47,162 nt of DNA from CAZIKF01 sp964539825 (GTDB lineage: Bacteria > Muiribacteriota > UBA6191). Of the stretch, positions 1-8,983 are shown piece after piece. The notes under the pieces are model-generated. The model worked only from the letters and a program-made list of their open reading frames with translations. It had not been told where the DNA came from and made no database searches. Position 1 is the stretch's first letter, and every line of letters starts with the position of its first letter. The stretch covers positions 1 through 47,162 of the forward strand of contig CAZIKF010000037.1 in NCBI GenBank assembly GCA_964539825.1, in the 5' to 3' direction. A program made the translations under genes and the position numbers.

Positions 1-3000
1 ATGCGGCTCAACAGGTGGCTGCCCGATGGACAAACTGCATCCAACCGGCGAATTAAGGAAGTGTTTGTTGAAGGCTCAGACCTACAGGAACGCTTTGAGA
101 AAATCCTAAACGGTGAATCATCCGTGAATACACAGGGGCTCACCGGAGCCGGATCGAGCATACTCCTGCAACCAGACAAAACCTACCTTTATACCGGTCC
201 TGGTGTTGAGAGCATGAAAGGCGTGGGACAAGACCGCGTTTTAGTACTCCTGGGCGTGGTTAGTAAGGATGATAACAGCGTGGGATTCGTCTACGTAATG
301 AAAGCGATCAGTGAGCTTCAAAGTTTCGAGGCTTTCAAGAATATTCAACTGAATAACCGCTTTGACCTGGAAGTTAGAGAAAACTTCTATGAAGACACCG
401 TTACCATAAAGAATTTCTTGGAGTTGGAGCCAGGAAGCACGTCCTATCCAGTGGATCTAAACCTGGTGGGAGGTCAGTTTGAGATCTTTGATGCTGTTAA
501 CCAGGGAACCAGCGGAGTTACCCCGGACCTTCAGGTAACCGTAGGCACAGATGGCTCTTATGGACTAACTGTACTAACAGGCACCACAGACCTGGGAATC
601 GCATCTGACGGCATCGTGAAACTTGCCAAGCAAATAGAGATCTTCTCTCTTGGAAGCGCATTGCCGGCAAGAGTTCTGACGACTTCTGCGGCAGTAACTC
701 CGGATACGACTTACGACAGGCCGAATTCCTTCCTTGTAACCGATGGAAACGGGAACCATGTTCTCATGACCCTGGGCTTCTTTGATGTTTTTACAGACTT
801 TACCCAAAATGCGACAGACCCTGCCGGGACTGGTTCCACAGGAACCGGATCATCTGACAGAGTCTACTTCGTGGAGTATATCTATCTCATGGATGGCTCC
901 ACTCCAGTTTCAAGAAAGTTTGTATCCTTTGATCAAAACAATCAGATTACGATTGAGACGGATGATACTCCCATGGATCTGCATAATATTCCGCTCGACT
1001 TCAACTTGACCGGACAGCAGTTCCAGGAGATTACCGACGCCAGTCAGGCACTTCTAAAAATTGAGGGTGATCGCTTCTTCGGAAATTACAGCGTTTTCCC
1101 AGCAAATCCTGACCAACAGGATTCGCTCAGAGGTGCCGCAGTCTTTGCCGTCTTTGACTTTGATGACAGCGTAAGCAAGATCCTTCTCGATCGTTTCGAT
1201 GGACAGGGTCACGTAACCGTCACCGAAGATGAGGCTGTTGAAGGTGTTGAACTTGGGGAACTGGACTTCGGGGGATTCCTCAACGGAAATGTTCAGTTTA
1301 CCTTCGATGATGATGCCGATCGCCACCGCGGTGACAAAGTCACCATTACCAAGCTGCTCTGGACTCTTCCAGGTGCAGACTCTGAACTGGAAACTACGGC
1401 AAGTTTAGTCTTCGAGTTCTCCGATGACACCGGCACTGGAGTTCCACAGCCAACTGGAGGAGAAGGATTCCAGGCAATCGGGGCCAAGACCGGTGCAGAT
1501 GGAGAATTTCCCTTTGTTGATATTCTCTTCACTAAGGAAGTGAATTCAGATTCGGCGGAATTTCAAAAACTCATCCGACTGGAACGTCGTCAGCACCATG
1601 ATGCTACTGATCCCGTCGGAACAGATCCAAATGCCAGTGGAGATCTCTCTTCTACAGGGATTATCGATCCGGTGTATCAACCTCTGGAATTAGTTGTGAG
1701 CGGGCGAAAGATTCGAGCTTATTTTCCGAGAAGTGCAGGCGAGTCCATTCTTGCTACCAATGCCAACCTGGAACTTTTTATTGAAGCAGATTTCAATAGC
1801 TCGGTGCCAAGAGGAATTCTCTCCATCGAGGGGGATCTACTCAACTACGCATTCCTGAGCCTGGGAAATAGTCGATTCTTTCAGAGTTCTGACTTCCTTC
1901 CCTTTAGTGAAGAGAACCAGTACGTTTACGAGCGATTCGGCGATACCGTTAGTACAACTGCTGCCGACTCTTTCCAGCCAGTCACAGCCACCCTTCGTGG
2001 AACTCAGGCTTCTTTTGCTATCACCGATGTCATTGATGGCAAAATTGTCAGACACTTCGCCTGGGATGGGCCGGAATTTCTCTATTGCGGTGATGAATCG
2101 GAGGATGGGTCTACCTGTGTGACGCTCTGGAACATGGAGTCAACGGTAGGTTCCGTACTGCCGGTGGACGGTGGTGGATATGTCGCTGTGCGTGAGTTTC
2201 TCGATATCTTCTATGCCGGGGGATTAGAATACCAGGGCGCAGTCATCTTAGAGATGATTCTTCCCAAAGGCGACAGCCTTGAAAAGCACAATTTAGTATT
2301 TGTTAATGGAGTGGGTCTCGCTCAGCACTTCGTGGATGAGATCCTTCGGGCGACCTTTGAGTTCACTGGTTTTAGAGGAATAGAGCTAGTTGGATTCAAA
2401 GTTGGCAACCTACAGAGAGGAAGTCTACAGGGTGTATCTGGAGTCACCTTCCAGGGACTGAATCTTGAGTTCTCATTTTTGCAGCCAGACACCTTCACAG
2501 GGCCTCTCTCCATGACTTTCTTCCAGAGAGGAACAAACAACACTGAGAGAAGGCTTTCTTACAGCATAGATGGGGGCACGACCTCTACCGCTGCTCCACT
2601 GGGAAATATAACCCCTGGAGGAGAGAACATTCAGAGCGTATTTTTCTCAGTCGCCACTCAAGATGCGCCTGATGGGCTCCGACCTGAGAGTGGGAAATAT
2701 AACCTTATTGCCAAACTTACTGACGTGGATAGTAACCAGGAAGTTCGCAATGTGGATCTATTTACTCATGAAACAGACTTCTATTGGTTCCTTGACTTTG
2801 CTCAGACTGGAACCGGTGGAGGCGGGGATGGACCTGTTGTCTTCAACGGGGAGCGTTTTAGTTTCCTCAAGCACCAATTTATCCCGGCAGGCGACAATAC
2901 CTGGGATATGGAACTGGACTTTAGTGATGCCGCCAGTCCGCAGATTCTGGTACAAGGCGCAAGTACCGGAAATGGAAACCGGGTAATCCGCCGCGTACAG

Positions 3001-6000
3001 GATGAAGGTTCATTTAGGGATGCCCAGAGCTTGCCCGGACAGGCCATCGCCACCAATGGTCTCAGCGGACAACGAGCTGAGAACCTACTGGATAACGAGT
3101 CTGTATCTGCAGTACCCGGTGGAATCTATCTCATCAAGATACCGCAGGCTGACAGGCAGGAGTCCCTCAATGGAAGTCCTACCGGTGATGCCTATGTTTT
3201 GATGCTGGTAAAAGAAGTCGATCCTGGAGATCAGCGTATGGAGTTCTCTTACTTGCTCAGTATCGGCTCCGACGATGGACATGTAGGATTCTTTGATCGT
3301 GAAATTAACGGAATTGATCCGGACTTTTTTGACACAGGAACCGGTGATGGAGGCGGAGATGCGGCACCAAGCCGTCAAGGCTATGTACCGCTTATGGAAG
3401 GAGATTGTGGAGACCTGGAACTCGATTCCTTCGATTTCGTGACGGGTGAATTTAATGAACGTCGTCCTTTTGACGCCTGCTCGTCTGTTCCGTCTACCGC
3501 CGACTTAAGTGTCACGCGGCTAGAGATTATCGAAGATACCAATGCCCCTTCCAAGGAAGGCGAATGGCGAGGTCGATTTCTCGTTGACGTAGCAGTTCCT
3601 GGAGGGTTTGTAAACATGCCCTTTAAGATCATTGACACATGGAATCTCCCCTTTGCCCTTCATGAAACTCTGCTTCCTGGAGACAATTCACCTACGAATA
3701 TCAGCATGAACCTGCCCTTTGGAGTTCGCTTTGATAATGCGTTTTGTGATGGCGGGCTCTGGTCTGAAAATACCTACGCCGGGCGTGAGGATGCCGTAGG
3801 CGGAAATGATTTTCTCTTCCAGCTTTCTACTTACATTCAGTTTGGAGGAGCAGATGCGACCGATCCAACCGGTACCAATTCTACCGCTGGATCTTTTCCA
3901 ACCAGTCTTGGAGAGTGTGTTGAGATGATGCACCCTCGCCTGGATTTGCAATATAGCTACTTCTCTTTTGACCGCCAGGTTAGTGATCTGGCTACTATCC
4001 CACACCGTGGAGATTTCAACGGTACGGGCATAGCTCATCCGGCCTCCGGACTAAATTTGGATCAAATTGAGAATCATGTAGATGATCCCGACACCGATGA
4101 AGATGATCGCCTCGGAGCATGGGCCAGCGCGCTTAGTTCCCTGGATGCGTCAATTCTTGAGACTTTTGTTGAGAATTACTGTGACACTGCAGCAGGATCC
4201 GGTACAGCAACCGGGAATACCGCAGGCTGCGAAGGACCGGCCAGATTCCGAGTTGGTACCGATCACCTGGGCTTTGAGCACTGGGGAAGCGCGGCTACCT
4301 TTGAGGTTCGAGGCTTTGACGCAACCCAGCCACTGCATTACCGACTTGAGGCCTTTTCGCCTACGAGTTTCAGGGAACAATCCTTTAGTACGGATACCGG
4401 AGTGTTCGGGCTAGGATTCCTGAATCAAAGTTTCCAGGATCAACAGAACCAAACCGGCGATGGATCTACTGGAGCTACAAGCGGCACCAGCGGCACCGCA
4501 GGAGCTGGTACGGGTGGATCCAGTGACGGTCCTCGGCTTCACATCTCCTTTGGTCCCCAATGGCCTGCATTCGAGACCATGGAAGTCACCGAACTTCGAT
4601 TCTCCGTCCCTCTATCCAGGCTGGGAAGAGATTTGACTGTGAGCAGCCAGATTGAAGTTGGAGGCTCCGAAGGCGGGTTCGAGGATGAGGTCCGGATTCC
4701 CTTTGATCCTCAAAATGATGCCGTTGCCTTCACATCTAATGATATGTCGGGAGCATGGTTCTTACTCGGAGCCCAGGGAGACGAAGGACATCTGGCACTT
4801 CAGTCCCCTGATCTATTTACCTTTACCGATGATAAAGGCACTGAAACCGGAACCTTTGAAATCGTGACGGATGGACATGTGGTTATCACTCCCGCCATTG
4901 AACCCCCGGAAGATATCTTTAAGACTGCTGAGCAAATTGAAGTTGCCGGGGTTGGTGTAGACGCGATCCTGGTCATGATATCTACCGATGAAGTCGGGTT
5001 CTTTGAACCTGAAGTCTGGTTCAGAACAGAACCAAATCGAACTGGTTTTATCGGTGAAGATGGATTCCTTGCTCTCCTGCCGGATCCCAACTCCTCTGGA
5101 GGTACTGGATCTACGAGCGGTACAGGGTCTACATCAGGAACGGGTTCTACTTCCGGTACCGGGGGTACTACTCCACCACCACCTGTAGTATTCGAGGTAA
5201 CCGGCGACGGAACGGACTATACCTTTTTCAACGGAGCGCTTCAAATTGATGTGAAAGATCCCGGGTCAACCGGCGGACCAGATCCACTGACTCTCTTTAT
5301 TGGGGGAGTGTATGAGTTTGAAATCCTCACACAAGGACACCCCTTTCACATCTCTGAACCCGGTGGAGCCGGTGGAGCGGATCTTACTCAGCAGCAGGGT
5401 GTTTTCGATAACGGAGCGGATGGTCCAAACGGCATAGTTCGACTCGAAATCCCCTTGGATGCTAATCCAGGATTCCTGGATTTCTATTGCGGAAACCATC
5501 AGGCAATGAATGGGCTATTTGAGATCAAAGATCCAAATTCATCCGGTGGAACGGGCTCTACCAGCGGTACGGGGTCAACCACCGGTACCGGAGGCACAAC
5601 CGATGACACTATTCCTTTTGACTTGAGCGACTCTATTGGTTTCGTTCCTGAGGATTTTGGCGGATTGATTCATGTTCTATCTTTTGATGGTGAGGAATCC
5701 ACCCTGAGCCTTACTCCAACCCAGCAGCAGGGTAATCCTCCTGAAGGTACCTATGCCTGGAATTTTCCGGACGGGCCCGAAGCGGGAACTTACCATGTAC
5801 CCCAGGATGGCCACGTTGTCTTCGATATCGGAGGGCAGGGTACGGACCTGGAACATATCCATAAAACAGATCTACCAACACCTATAGGCGGAGGCAATGA
5901 TGCCGATGCAATCGTGACTGTTTTGGAAACCAATGTTCAGGGAAGATTTGAACCTGAAATCTGGTTCAGAAATCTCTCCGAAAGAGATGCTTTTATAAAT

Positions 6001-8769
6001 GCCAATGGCTTTACCTTGATTGATTTCTCCCAGGCTGGTTCCTTTTCCTCCTCAGGAACTGGATCCACTTCTGGCACAGGAAGTACTTCCGGTACGGGGA
6101 ATACATCAGGTCCCGCTGCGGTTGTCTTTGATATTTCCGGTGACGGAACAGATTTAACTTTTACGGGTGGTCCTCTTCCCGCAGGAGGTGTAGTAGATCC
6201 AGGCGCTGGTGATGGCGGTCCGGCTATTATATTGCATCGTGGTGGGCTCTATGAGTTTCATGTCCTGACCCAGGGAGTCACACTGGGAATATCTGAAGAA
6301 GATGGTATAAGCGTAGCAGGTGCCGGAGCGGAAATTGTATTTGGCATTGCGGAAGCTAGCGGACCTGATGGAGTCATCATTTGGGACATCCCCGATGATT
6401 ACCGAAGTAATGAAGGCCAGAGTGTAAGCCTTGATTATAACGAATCAAATGGCGGGGGAGGCGGAGTCTTCACCATCGAAGATCAAGGCTCCACAGGCGG
6501 CTCAGGATCTACTTCAGGAACAGGAAGTACGACCGGTACAGGCAACACATCAGGTCCAGCTCCTATCGTCTTTGAATTAAACGGCGACGGCACCGACTAC
6601 ACTTTCACCGGTGGAAATCTCCCGGACCCTCCTGGTTCCGTAAAAGATCCAGGTTCCACCGGAGGACCAGCAGCACTGGTTTTGCATCGCGGTGATGTCT
6701 ATGAGTTTGAGATTTTCACCCAGGGGCATCCTTTCCACATCCGCCATGACCAGGGAGGAGCCGACCTTACTCAGCAGGAAGGCGCGTTTGACAACGGAGC
6801 CGACGGACCCCAGGGAGTCGTGCGTTTAGAAATACCTTCTGATGCTCCACTCGGATTTCTAGAGTTTTATTGTGGAAATCACACTGAGATGAATGGCAAG
6901 TTTGAAATCAAAGATCCTGGCTCCTCTAACGGGACAGGTTCTACTTCAGGAACCGGAAGTACGACCGGTACAGGAAATACATCTGGACCGGCACTGCTTA
7001 TTTTCGAACTTTCCGGCGACGGCACCGACTACACTTTTACCGGTGGAGATCTACCTGATCCTCCCGGAAATGTTAAAGATCCTGGTTCTGCTGGAGGGCC
7101 CCCTGCCTTAGTTCTTCACCGAGGTGGAGTCTATGAGTTTGAAATTCTTACCTCGGGGCATCCTTTTCATATTACTCAAGACAACGGAGGTGCTGACCTG
7201 ACTCCTAATGACGGGGTGACGAATAATGGTGCTGATGGACCAACTGGAGTTGTGAGATTTGAAGTTCCCAGCGATGCCACCCTGGGCTTCCTGGAATTCA
7301 TTTGTGGAAATCATGCAAGCATGACTGGAAAGTTTGAGATTAAGGATCCTCCACCTCCAGCATCTTCACAAAGAGTGGTGGCTCCTACGAGGGTAAGCAG
7401 CATTACTCGAAACAGTCCGGTACGGATTCAGTTTAATAAGCCTCTGGATGAGAATTTCACAGCCAATCAATTCTTTCCCGTTACAAAGACAGACATTGTC
7501 CAGTCTTCTGACCTGGCTTCTACCTTTGGACCGGGAAAATTCTTGATCTTTAAGAACCTGGAATTTGTGGAAATCGTTTCGCTCTTTAACCTGACCGATA
7601 CAAGCCCCAACGATTACAACCAGAATTTTCAGGATCTAATTGGATCAATTTCAGACAGTAGCTTTCTCAACACGACAAACATTACCGTGACCGCGATTGA
7701 TGATCTTACCTACCAACTGGATCTACCGGATCTTCCTGCAAGCAGTAGTGACAATTACCTCTTCTTTTTCAGTCCTTTTTTGACGGATACTGATTCCAGC
7801 GCCCCTCTTCAGGGTCTGATTGGACTCAAGGACGCGGCACTACAAGTACCCGATTATACTTCGGATCTTGAGGCTACTGACCAGTGTAAGCGTGGGATTC
7901 GCTTTGATGGGCAGCTAGACACACTCATAGATACGCAGACTGGTGCTGTAAAGCCGATCAACGCCAGTTCCTTCTATTTCCACTGCACCATTTCCCAACC
8001 TGGAGACGGTACCATTCCGGGTTTCGGCGCGTTTCTGGATGGATTCGCGGCACAGGGTGTGGAATTTGATGGCTCTGCTATCCAGGGAACCCCCTACTTC
8101 ACGGTGGAGGGTACCTTTACTCCAGCCGACCAGATCCCTGTCGCTATCGATTCAGTGGATATATTCTGGAAACTCACAAATGGCGGTTCTTTTAAAATTG
8201 GAAGTTTTGATTTTGAAGCACAGGATTTTGATCAACTTCAGACTTTAGATCCCAGTGATTTAAGTACAACCTTCATTGCTGAATCCTTTCTTTCAAACCC
8301 AGACCTTGTAAATGAAGCCATTAAAATAGGCGAAGACATCGCGCAGAAGCTGATCATCGATCCTGAGGAGGGTAATACCGGCGAGTGGACCGGCGAGTTT
8401 CTTGAGCAAACAAGTGAAGTTCTGGCTTTCATCCCCTCCATAAGCCTCGATGTGGGAGGAACCACAACCAATCTGGTTAACGTGATGCTTGTTAGAAAAG
8501 TGGATTATAGATTTCCTGTATCCGCCACTTTGGCTGATCTCAGCATTGATCCAGCTGAATGGGATCGCAGTGATGACACACCAGGAACCTATAATGAAGA
8601 ACTAATCTTTATCGCTGAGGGAATCGGAGAGTTTATGGTCATCGAGACTGAAGTGACCACCGATGGTACCTCAAGATCTGGAATCGTTCTGGATGCCTTT
8701 AACAATTTTAGAGACGCAGATCAAAGCTTTGGTGGATTGGAGCAGGCAGTACAGGGATTCTTTCAATAG
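1..8769 (+). CDS. Giant multidomain surface/secreted protein with four cupredoxin modules (5' partial)
   Basis: At least 2922 residues, open at the left edge; the first codon is ATG but there is no signal peptide, so the real start probably lies upstream. The first ~1560 residues are acidic, beta-rich and unrecognised, with short linkers of ATDPxGT type near residues 270, 535 and 1285. From ~1565 two related modules ending in FEPE(V/I)WFR (4690-5091 and 5605-6042) are mixed with four cupredoxin modules (5185-7351), all separated by GTGSTSG-type linkers. Copies 1, 3 and 4 keep the His...Cys-x2-His-x2-Met pattern of a type 1 copper site; copy 2 does not. Similar 'GHPF...GVTNNG...C-x2-H-x2-M' modules are known to me from marine phage structural and bacterial surface proteins. 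The C-terminal ~470 residues resemble the Ig-like beta domains of the N-terminal part; no membrane anchor is visible. Copper binding and surface location are inferred. Confidence 0.85.
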   Translation: MRLNRWLPDGQTASNRRIKEVFVEGSDLQERFEKILNGESSVNTQGLTGAGSSILLQPDKTYLYTGPGVESMKGVGQDRVLVLLGVVSKDDNSVGFVYVMKAISELQSFEAFKNIQLNNRFDLEVRENFYEDTVTIKNFLELEPGSTSYPVDLNLVGGQFEIFDAVNQGTSGVTPDLQVTVGTDGSYGLTVLTGTTDLGIASDGIVKLAKQIEIFSLGSALPARVLTTSAAVTPDTTYDRPNSFLVTDGNGNHVLMTLGFFDVFTDFTQNATDPAGTGSTGTGSSDRVYFVEYIYLMDGSTPVSRKFVSFDQNNQITIETDDTPMDLHNIPLDFNLTGQQFQEITDASQALLKIEGDRFFGNYSVFPANPDQQDSLRGAAVFAVFDFDDSVSKILLDRFDGQGHVTVTEDEAVEGVELGELDFGGFLNGNVQFTFDDDADRHRGDKVTITKLLWTLPGADSELETTASLVFEFSDDTGTGVPQPTGGEGFQAIGAKTGADGEFPFVDILFTKEVNSDSAEFQKLIRLERRQHHDATDPVGTDPNASGDLSSTGIIDPVYQPLELVVSGRKIRAYFPRSAGESILATNANLELFIEADFNSSVPRGILSIEGDLLNYAFLSLGNSRFFQSSDFLPFSEENQYVYERFGDTVSTTAADSFQPVTATLRGTQASFAITDVIDGKIVRHFAWDGPEFLYCGDESEDGSTCVTLWNMESTVGSVLPVDGGGYVAVREFLDIFYAGGLEYQGAVILEMILPKGDSLEKHNLVFVNGVGLAQHFVDEILRATFEFTGFRGIELVGFKVGNLQRGSLQGVSGVTFQGLNLEFSFLQPDTFTGPLSMTFFQRGTNNTERRLSYSIDGGTTSTAAPLGNITPGGENIQSVFFSVATQDAPDGLRPESGKYNLIAKLTDVDSNQEVRNVDLFTHETDFYWFLDFAQTGTGGGGDGPVVFNGERFSFLKHQFIPAGDNTWDMELDFSDAASPQILVQGASTGNGNRVIRRVQDEGSFRDAQSLPGQAIATNGLSGQRAENLLDNESVSAVPGGIYLIKIPQADRQESLNGSPTGDAYVLMLVKEVDPGDQRMEFSYLLSIGSDDGHVGFFDREINGIDPDFFDTGTGDGGGDAAPSRQGYVPLMEGDCGDLELDSFDFVTGEFNERRPFDACSSVPSTADLSVTRLEIIEDTNAPSKEGEWRGRFLVDVAVPGGFVNMPFKIIDTWNLPFALHETLLPGDNSPTNISMNLPFGVRFDNAFCDGGLWSENTYAGREDAVGGNDFLFQLSTYIQFGGADATDPTGTNSTAGSFPTSLGECVEMMHPRLDLQYSYFSFDRQVSDLATIPHRGDFNGTGIAHPASGLNLDQIENHVDDPDTDEDDRLGAWASALSSLDASILETFVENYCDTAAGSGTATGNTAGCEGPARFRVGTDHLGFEHWGSAATFEVRGFDATQPLHYRLEAFSPTSFREQSFSTDTGVFGLGFLNQSFQDQQNQTGDGSTGATSGTSGTAGAGTGGSSDGPRLHISFGPQWPAFETMEVTELRFSVPLSRLGRDLTVSSQIEVGGSEGGFEDEVRIPFDPQNDAVAFTSNDMSGAWFLLGAQGDEGHLALQSPDLFTFTDDKGTETGTFEIVTDGHVVITPAIEPPEDIFKTAEQIEVAGVGVDAILVMISTDEVGFFEPEVWFRTEPNRTGFIGEDGFLALLPDPNSSGGTGSTSGTGSTSGTGSTSGTGGTTPPPPVVFEVTGDGTDYTFFNGALQIDVKDPGSTGGPDPLTLFIGGVYEFEILTQGHPFHISEPGGAGGADLTQQQGVFDNGADGPNGIVRLEIPLDANPGFLDFYCGNHQAMNGLFEIKDPNSSGGTGSTSGTGSTTGTGGTTDDTIPFDLSDSIGFVPEDFGGLIHVLSFDGEESTLSLTPTQQQGNPPEGTYAWNFPDGPEAGTYHVPQDGHVVFDIGGQGTDLEHIHKTDLPTPIGGGNDADAIVTVLETNVQGRFEPEIWFRNLSERDAFINANGFTLIDFSQAGSFSSSGTGSTSGTGSTSGTGNTSGPAAVVFDISGDGTDLTFTGGPLPAGGVVDPGAGDGGPAIILHRGGLYEFHVLTQGVTLGISEEDGISVAGAGAEIVFGIAEASGPDGVIIWDIPDDYRSNEGQSVSLDYNESNGGGGGVFTIEDQGSTGGSGSTSGTGSTTGTGNTSGPAPIVFELNGDGTDYTFTGGNLPDPPGSVKDPGSTGGPAALVLHRGDVYEFEIFTQGHPFHIRHDQGGADLTQQEGAFDNGADGPQGVVRLEIPSDAPLGFLEFYCGNHTEMNGKFEIKDPGSSNGTGSTSGTGSTTGTGNTSGPALLIFELSGDGTDYTFTGGDLPDPPGNVKDPGSAGGPPALVLHRGGVYEFEILTSGHPFHITQDNGGADLTPNDGVTNNGADGPTGVVRFEVPSDATLGFLEFICGNHASMTGKFEIKDPPPPASSQRVVAPTRVSSITRNSPVRIQFNKPLDENFTANQFFPVTKTDIVQSSDLASTFGPGKFLIFKNLEFVEIVSLFNLTDTSPNDYNQNFQDLIGSISDSSFLNTTNITVTAIDDLTYQLDLPDLPASSSDNYLFFFSPFLTDTDSSAPLQGLIGLKDAALQVPDYTSDLEATDQCKRGIRFDGQLDTLIDTQTGAVKPINASSFYFHCTISQPGDGTIPGFGAFLDGFAAQGVEFDGSAIQGTPYFTVEGTFTPADQIPVAIDSVDIFWKLTNGGSFKIGSFDFEAQDFDQLQTLDPSDLSTTFIAESFLSNPDLVNEAIKIGEDIAQKLIIDPEEGNTGEWTGEFLEQTSEVLAFIPSISLDVGGTTTNLVNVMLVRKVDYRFPVSATLADLSIDPAEWDRSDDTPGTYNEELIFIAEGIGEFMVIETEVTTDGTSRSGIVLDAFNNFRDADQSFGGLEQAVQGFFQ
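4690..5091 (+). other. Module A1 of the giant protein (FEPEVWFR type)
   Basis: About 134 residues running from DAVAFTSND to DPNSSG. It shares with 5605-6042 an internal DGHVV segment and a closing FEPE(V/I)WFR followed by a D/F-I-x-x-(D/N)-GF turn, so the two are duplicated copies. Function unknown; I do not recognise the family. Confidence 0.6.
5185..5535 (+). other. Cupredoxin module 1, ligands intact
   Basis: The segment has the order GDGTDYTF, YEFEILTQGHPFHI, FDNGADGPNG, FYCGNHQAMNG. Putative copper ligands are His1780, Cys1830, His1833 and Met1836 (residues counted from base 1), spaced as in plastocyanin-like type 1 sites with a shortened C-terminal loop. Copper loading is inferred from the motif only. 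Confidence 0.75.
5605..6042 (+). other. Module A2 of the giant protein (FEPEIWFR type)
   Basis: Second copy of the module at 4690-5091, inserted between cupredoxin modules 1 and 2. It keeps DGHVV and FEPEIWFR but is divergent elsewhere, with a His-rich turn (LEHIHKTDL) that copy A1 lacks. Confidence 0.6.
6118..6486 (+). other. Cupredoxin module 2, degenerate: all copper ligands lost
   Basis: Framing residues match the other copies (GDGTDLTFTGG, LHRGGLYEF, LTQG, GPDGV), but HPFHI has become VTLGI and the CGNHxxM loop has become NESNGGG, so the Cys, both His and the Met are all replaced. The reading frame is intact, so this looks like a structural module that gave up the metal site rather than a pseudogene. 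Confidence 0.75.
6556..6915 (+). other. Cupredoxin module 3, ligands intact
   Basis: Order of motifs is GDGTDYTFTGG, LHRGDVYEF, GHPFHI, FDNGADGPQG and FYCGNHTEMNG. Putative ligands are His2243, Cys2291, His2294 and Met2297. It is closest to module 4, including the shared PDPPG turn before the DPGS(T/A)GGP stretch. Confidence 0.75.
6985..7351 (+). other. Cupredoxin module 4, ligands intact
   Basis: Motifs are GDGTDYTFTGG, GHPFHI, GVTNNGADGP and FICGNHASMTG. Putative ligands are His2387, Cys2435, His2438 and Met2441. The GVTNNG string is the form typical of this module in other marine sequences as I know the family. It is followed by a PPPP hinge into the C-terminal region. Confidence 0.75.
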
Positions 8770-8835
8770 GAAACCGAGCTGATAAAAACGGCTCTAAAGA
8801 GTCAAGAGACAGGAGATCGATTGGGGTACGGTTCT

Positions 8836-8928
8836 CGTCATTCCGGACCCAGATCCGGAATCCAGACTTATTCGATAATTTCCATTTGCCGCCCCTATTC
8901 TCGTATCCCGGATCAAATCCGAGATGAG
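8836..8928. repeat. Imperfect inverted-repeat element, copy A
   Basis: The left arm (8836-8865) has the core TTCCGGACCCAGATCCGGAA. The right arm (8901-8928) is approximately its reverse complement with a 1-nt indel. The whole unit is about 93 bp and sits between the giant gene and the aldehyde dehydrogenase. It resembles the 'TCATTCCGG...CCGGAATCCAG' class of intergenic repeats found in many proteobacterial genomes. As RNA it could form a long hairpin and may also act as a terminator for the upstream gene. Confidence 0.65.
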
Positions 8929-8970
8929 GTTCCCAGGGGAGCCGCTAAAAACTTCAATAGAGTTTTCAAT

Positions 8971-8978
8971 TAAGGAGT
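8971..8978 (+). promoter_or_regulatory. Ribosome binding site deciding the aldehyde dehydrogenase start
   Basis: TAAGGAGT lies 6 bases before ATG 8984. The frame is open further upstream (to 8924), but that extension runs through the inverted-repeat element and lacks such a site. Confidence 0.75.
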
Positions 8979-8983
8979 CTGAA

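Larger units (their letters stand above)
5092..6984 (+). repeat. Gly/Thr/Ser linker repeats between modules
   Basis: Linkers of the form GTGSTSG or GTGSTTG occur at about 5092-5184, 5536-5604, 6046-6117, 6487-6555 and 6916-6984, each between two folded modules. The coordinates given span the first to the last linker. Synonymous codons for Gly, Thr and Ser are freely mixed, so the peptide pattern is conserved while the DNA is not a clean tandem repeat. Confidence 0.8.

Noticed and set aside
8924..8983. Upstream in-frame ATG for the aldehyde dehydrogenase
   Set aside because: The extension begins inside the inverted-repeat element, and AAGGAG sits right before ATG 8984.
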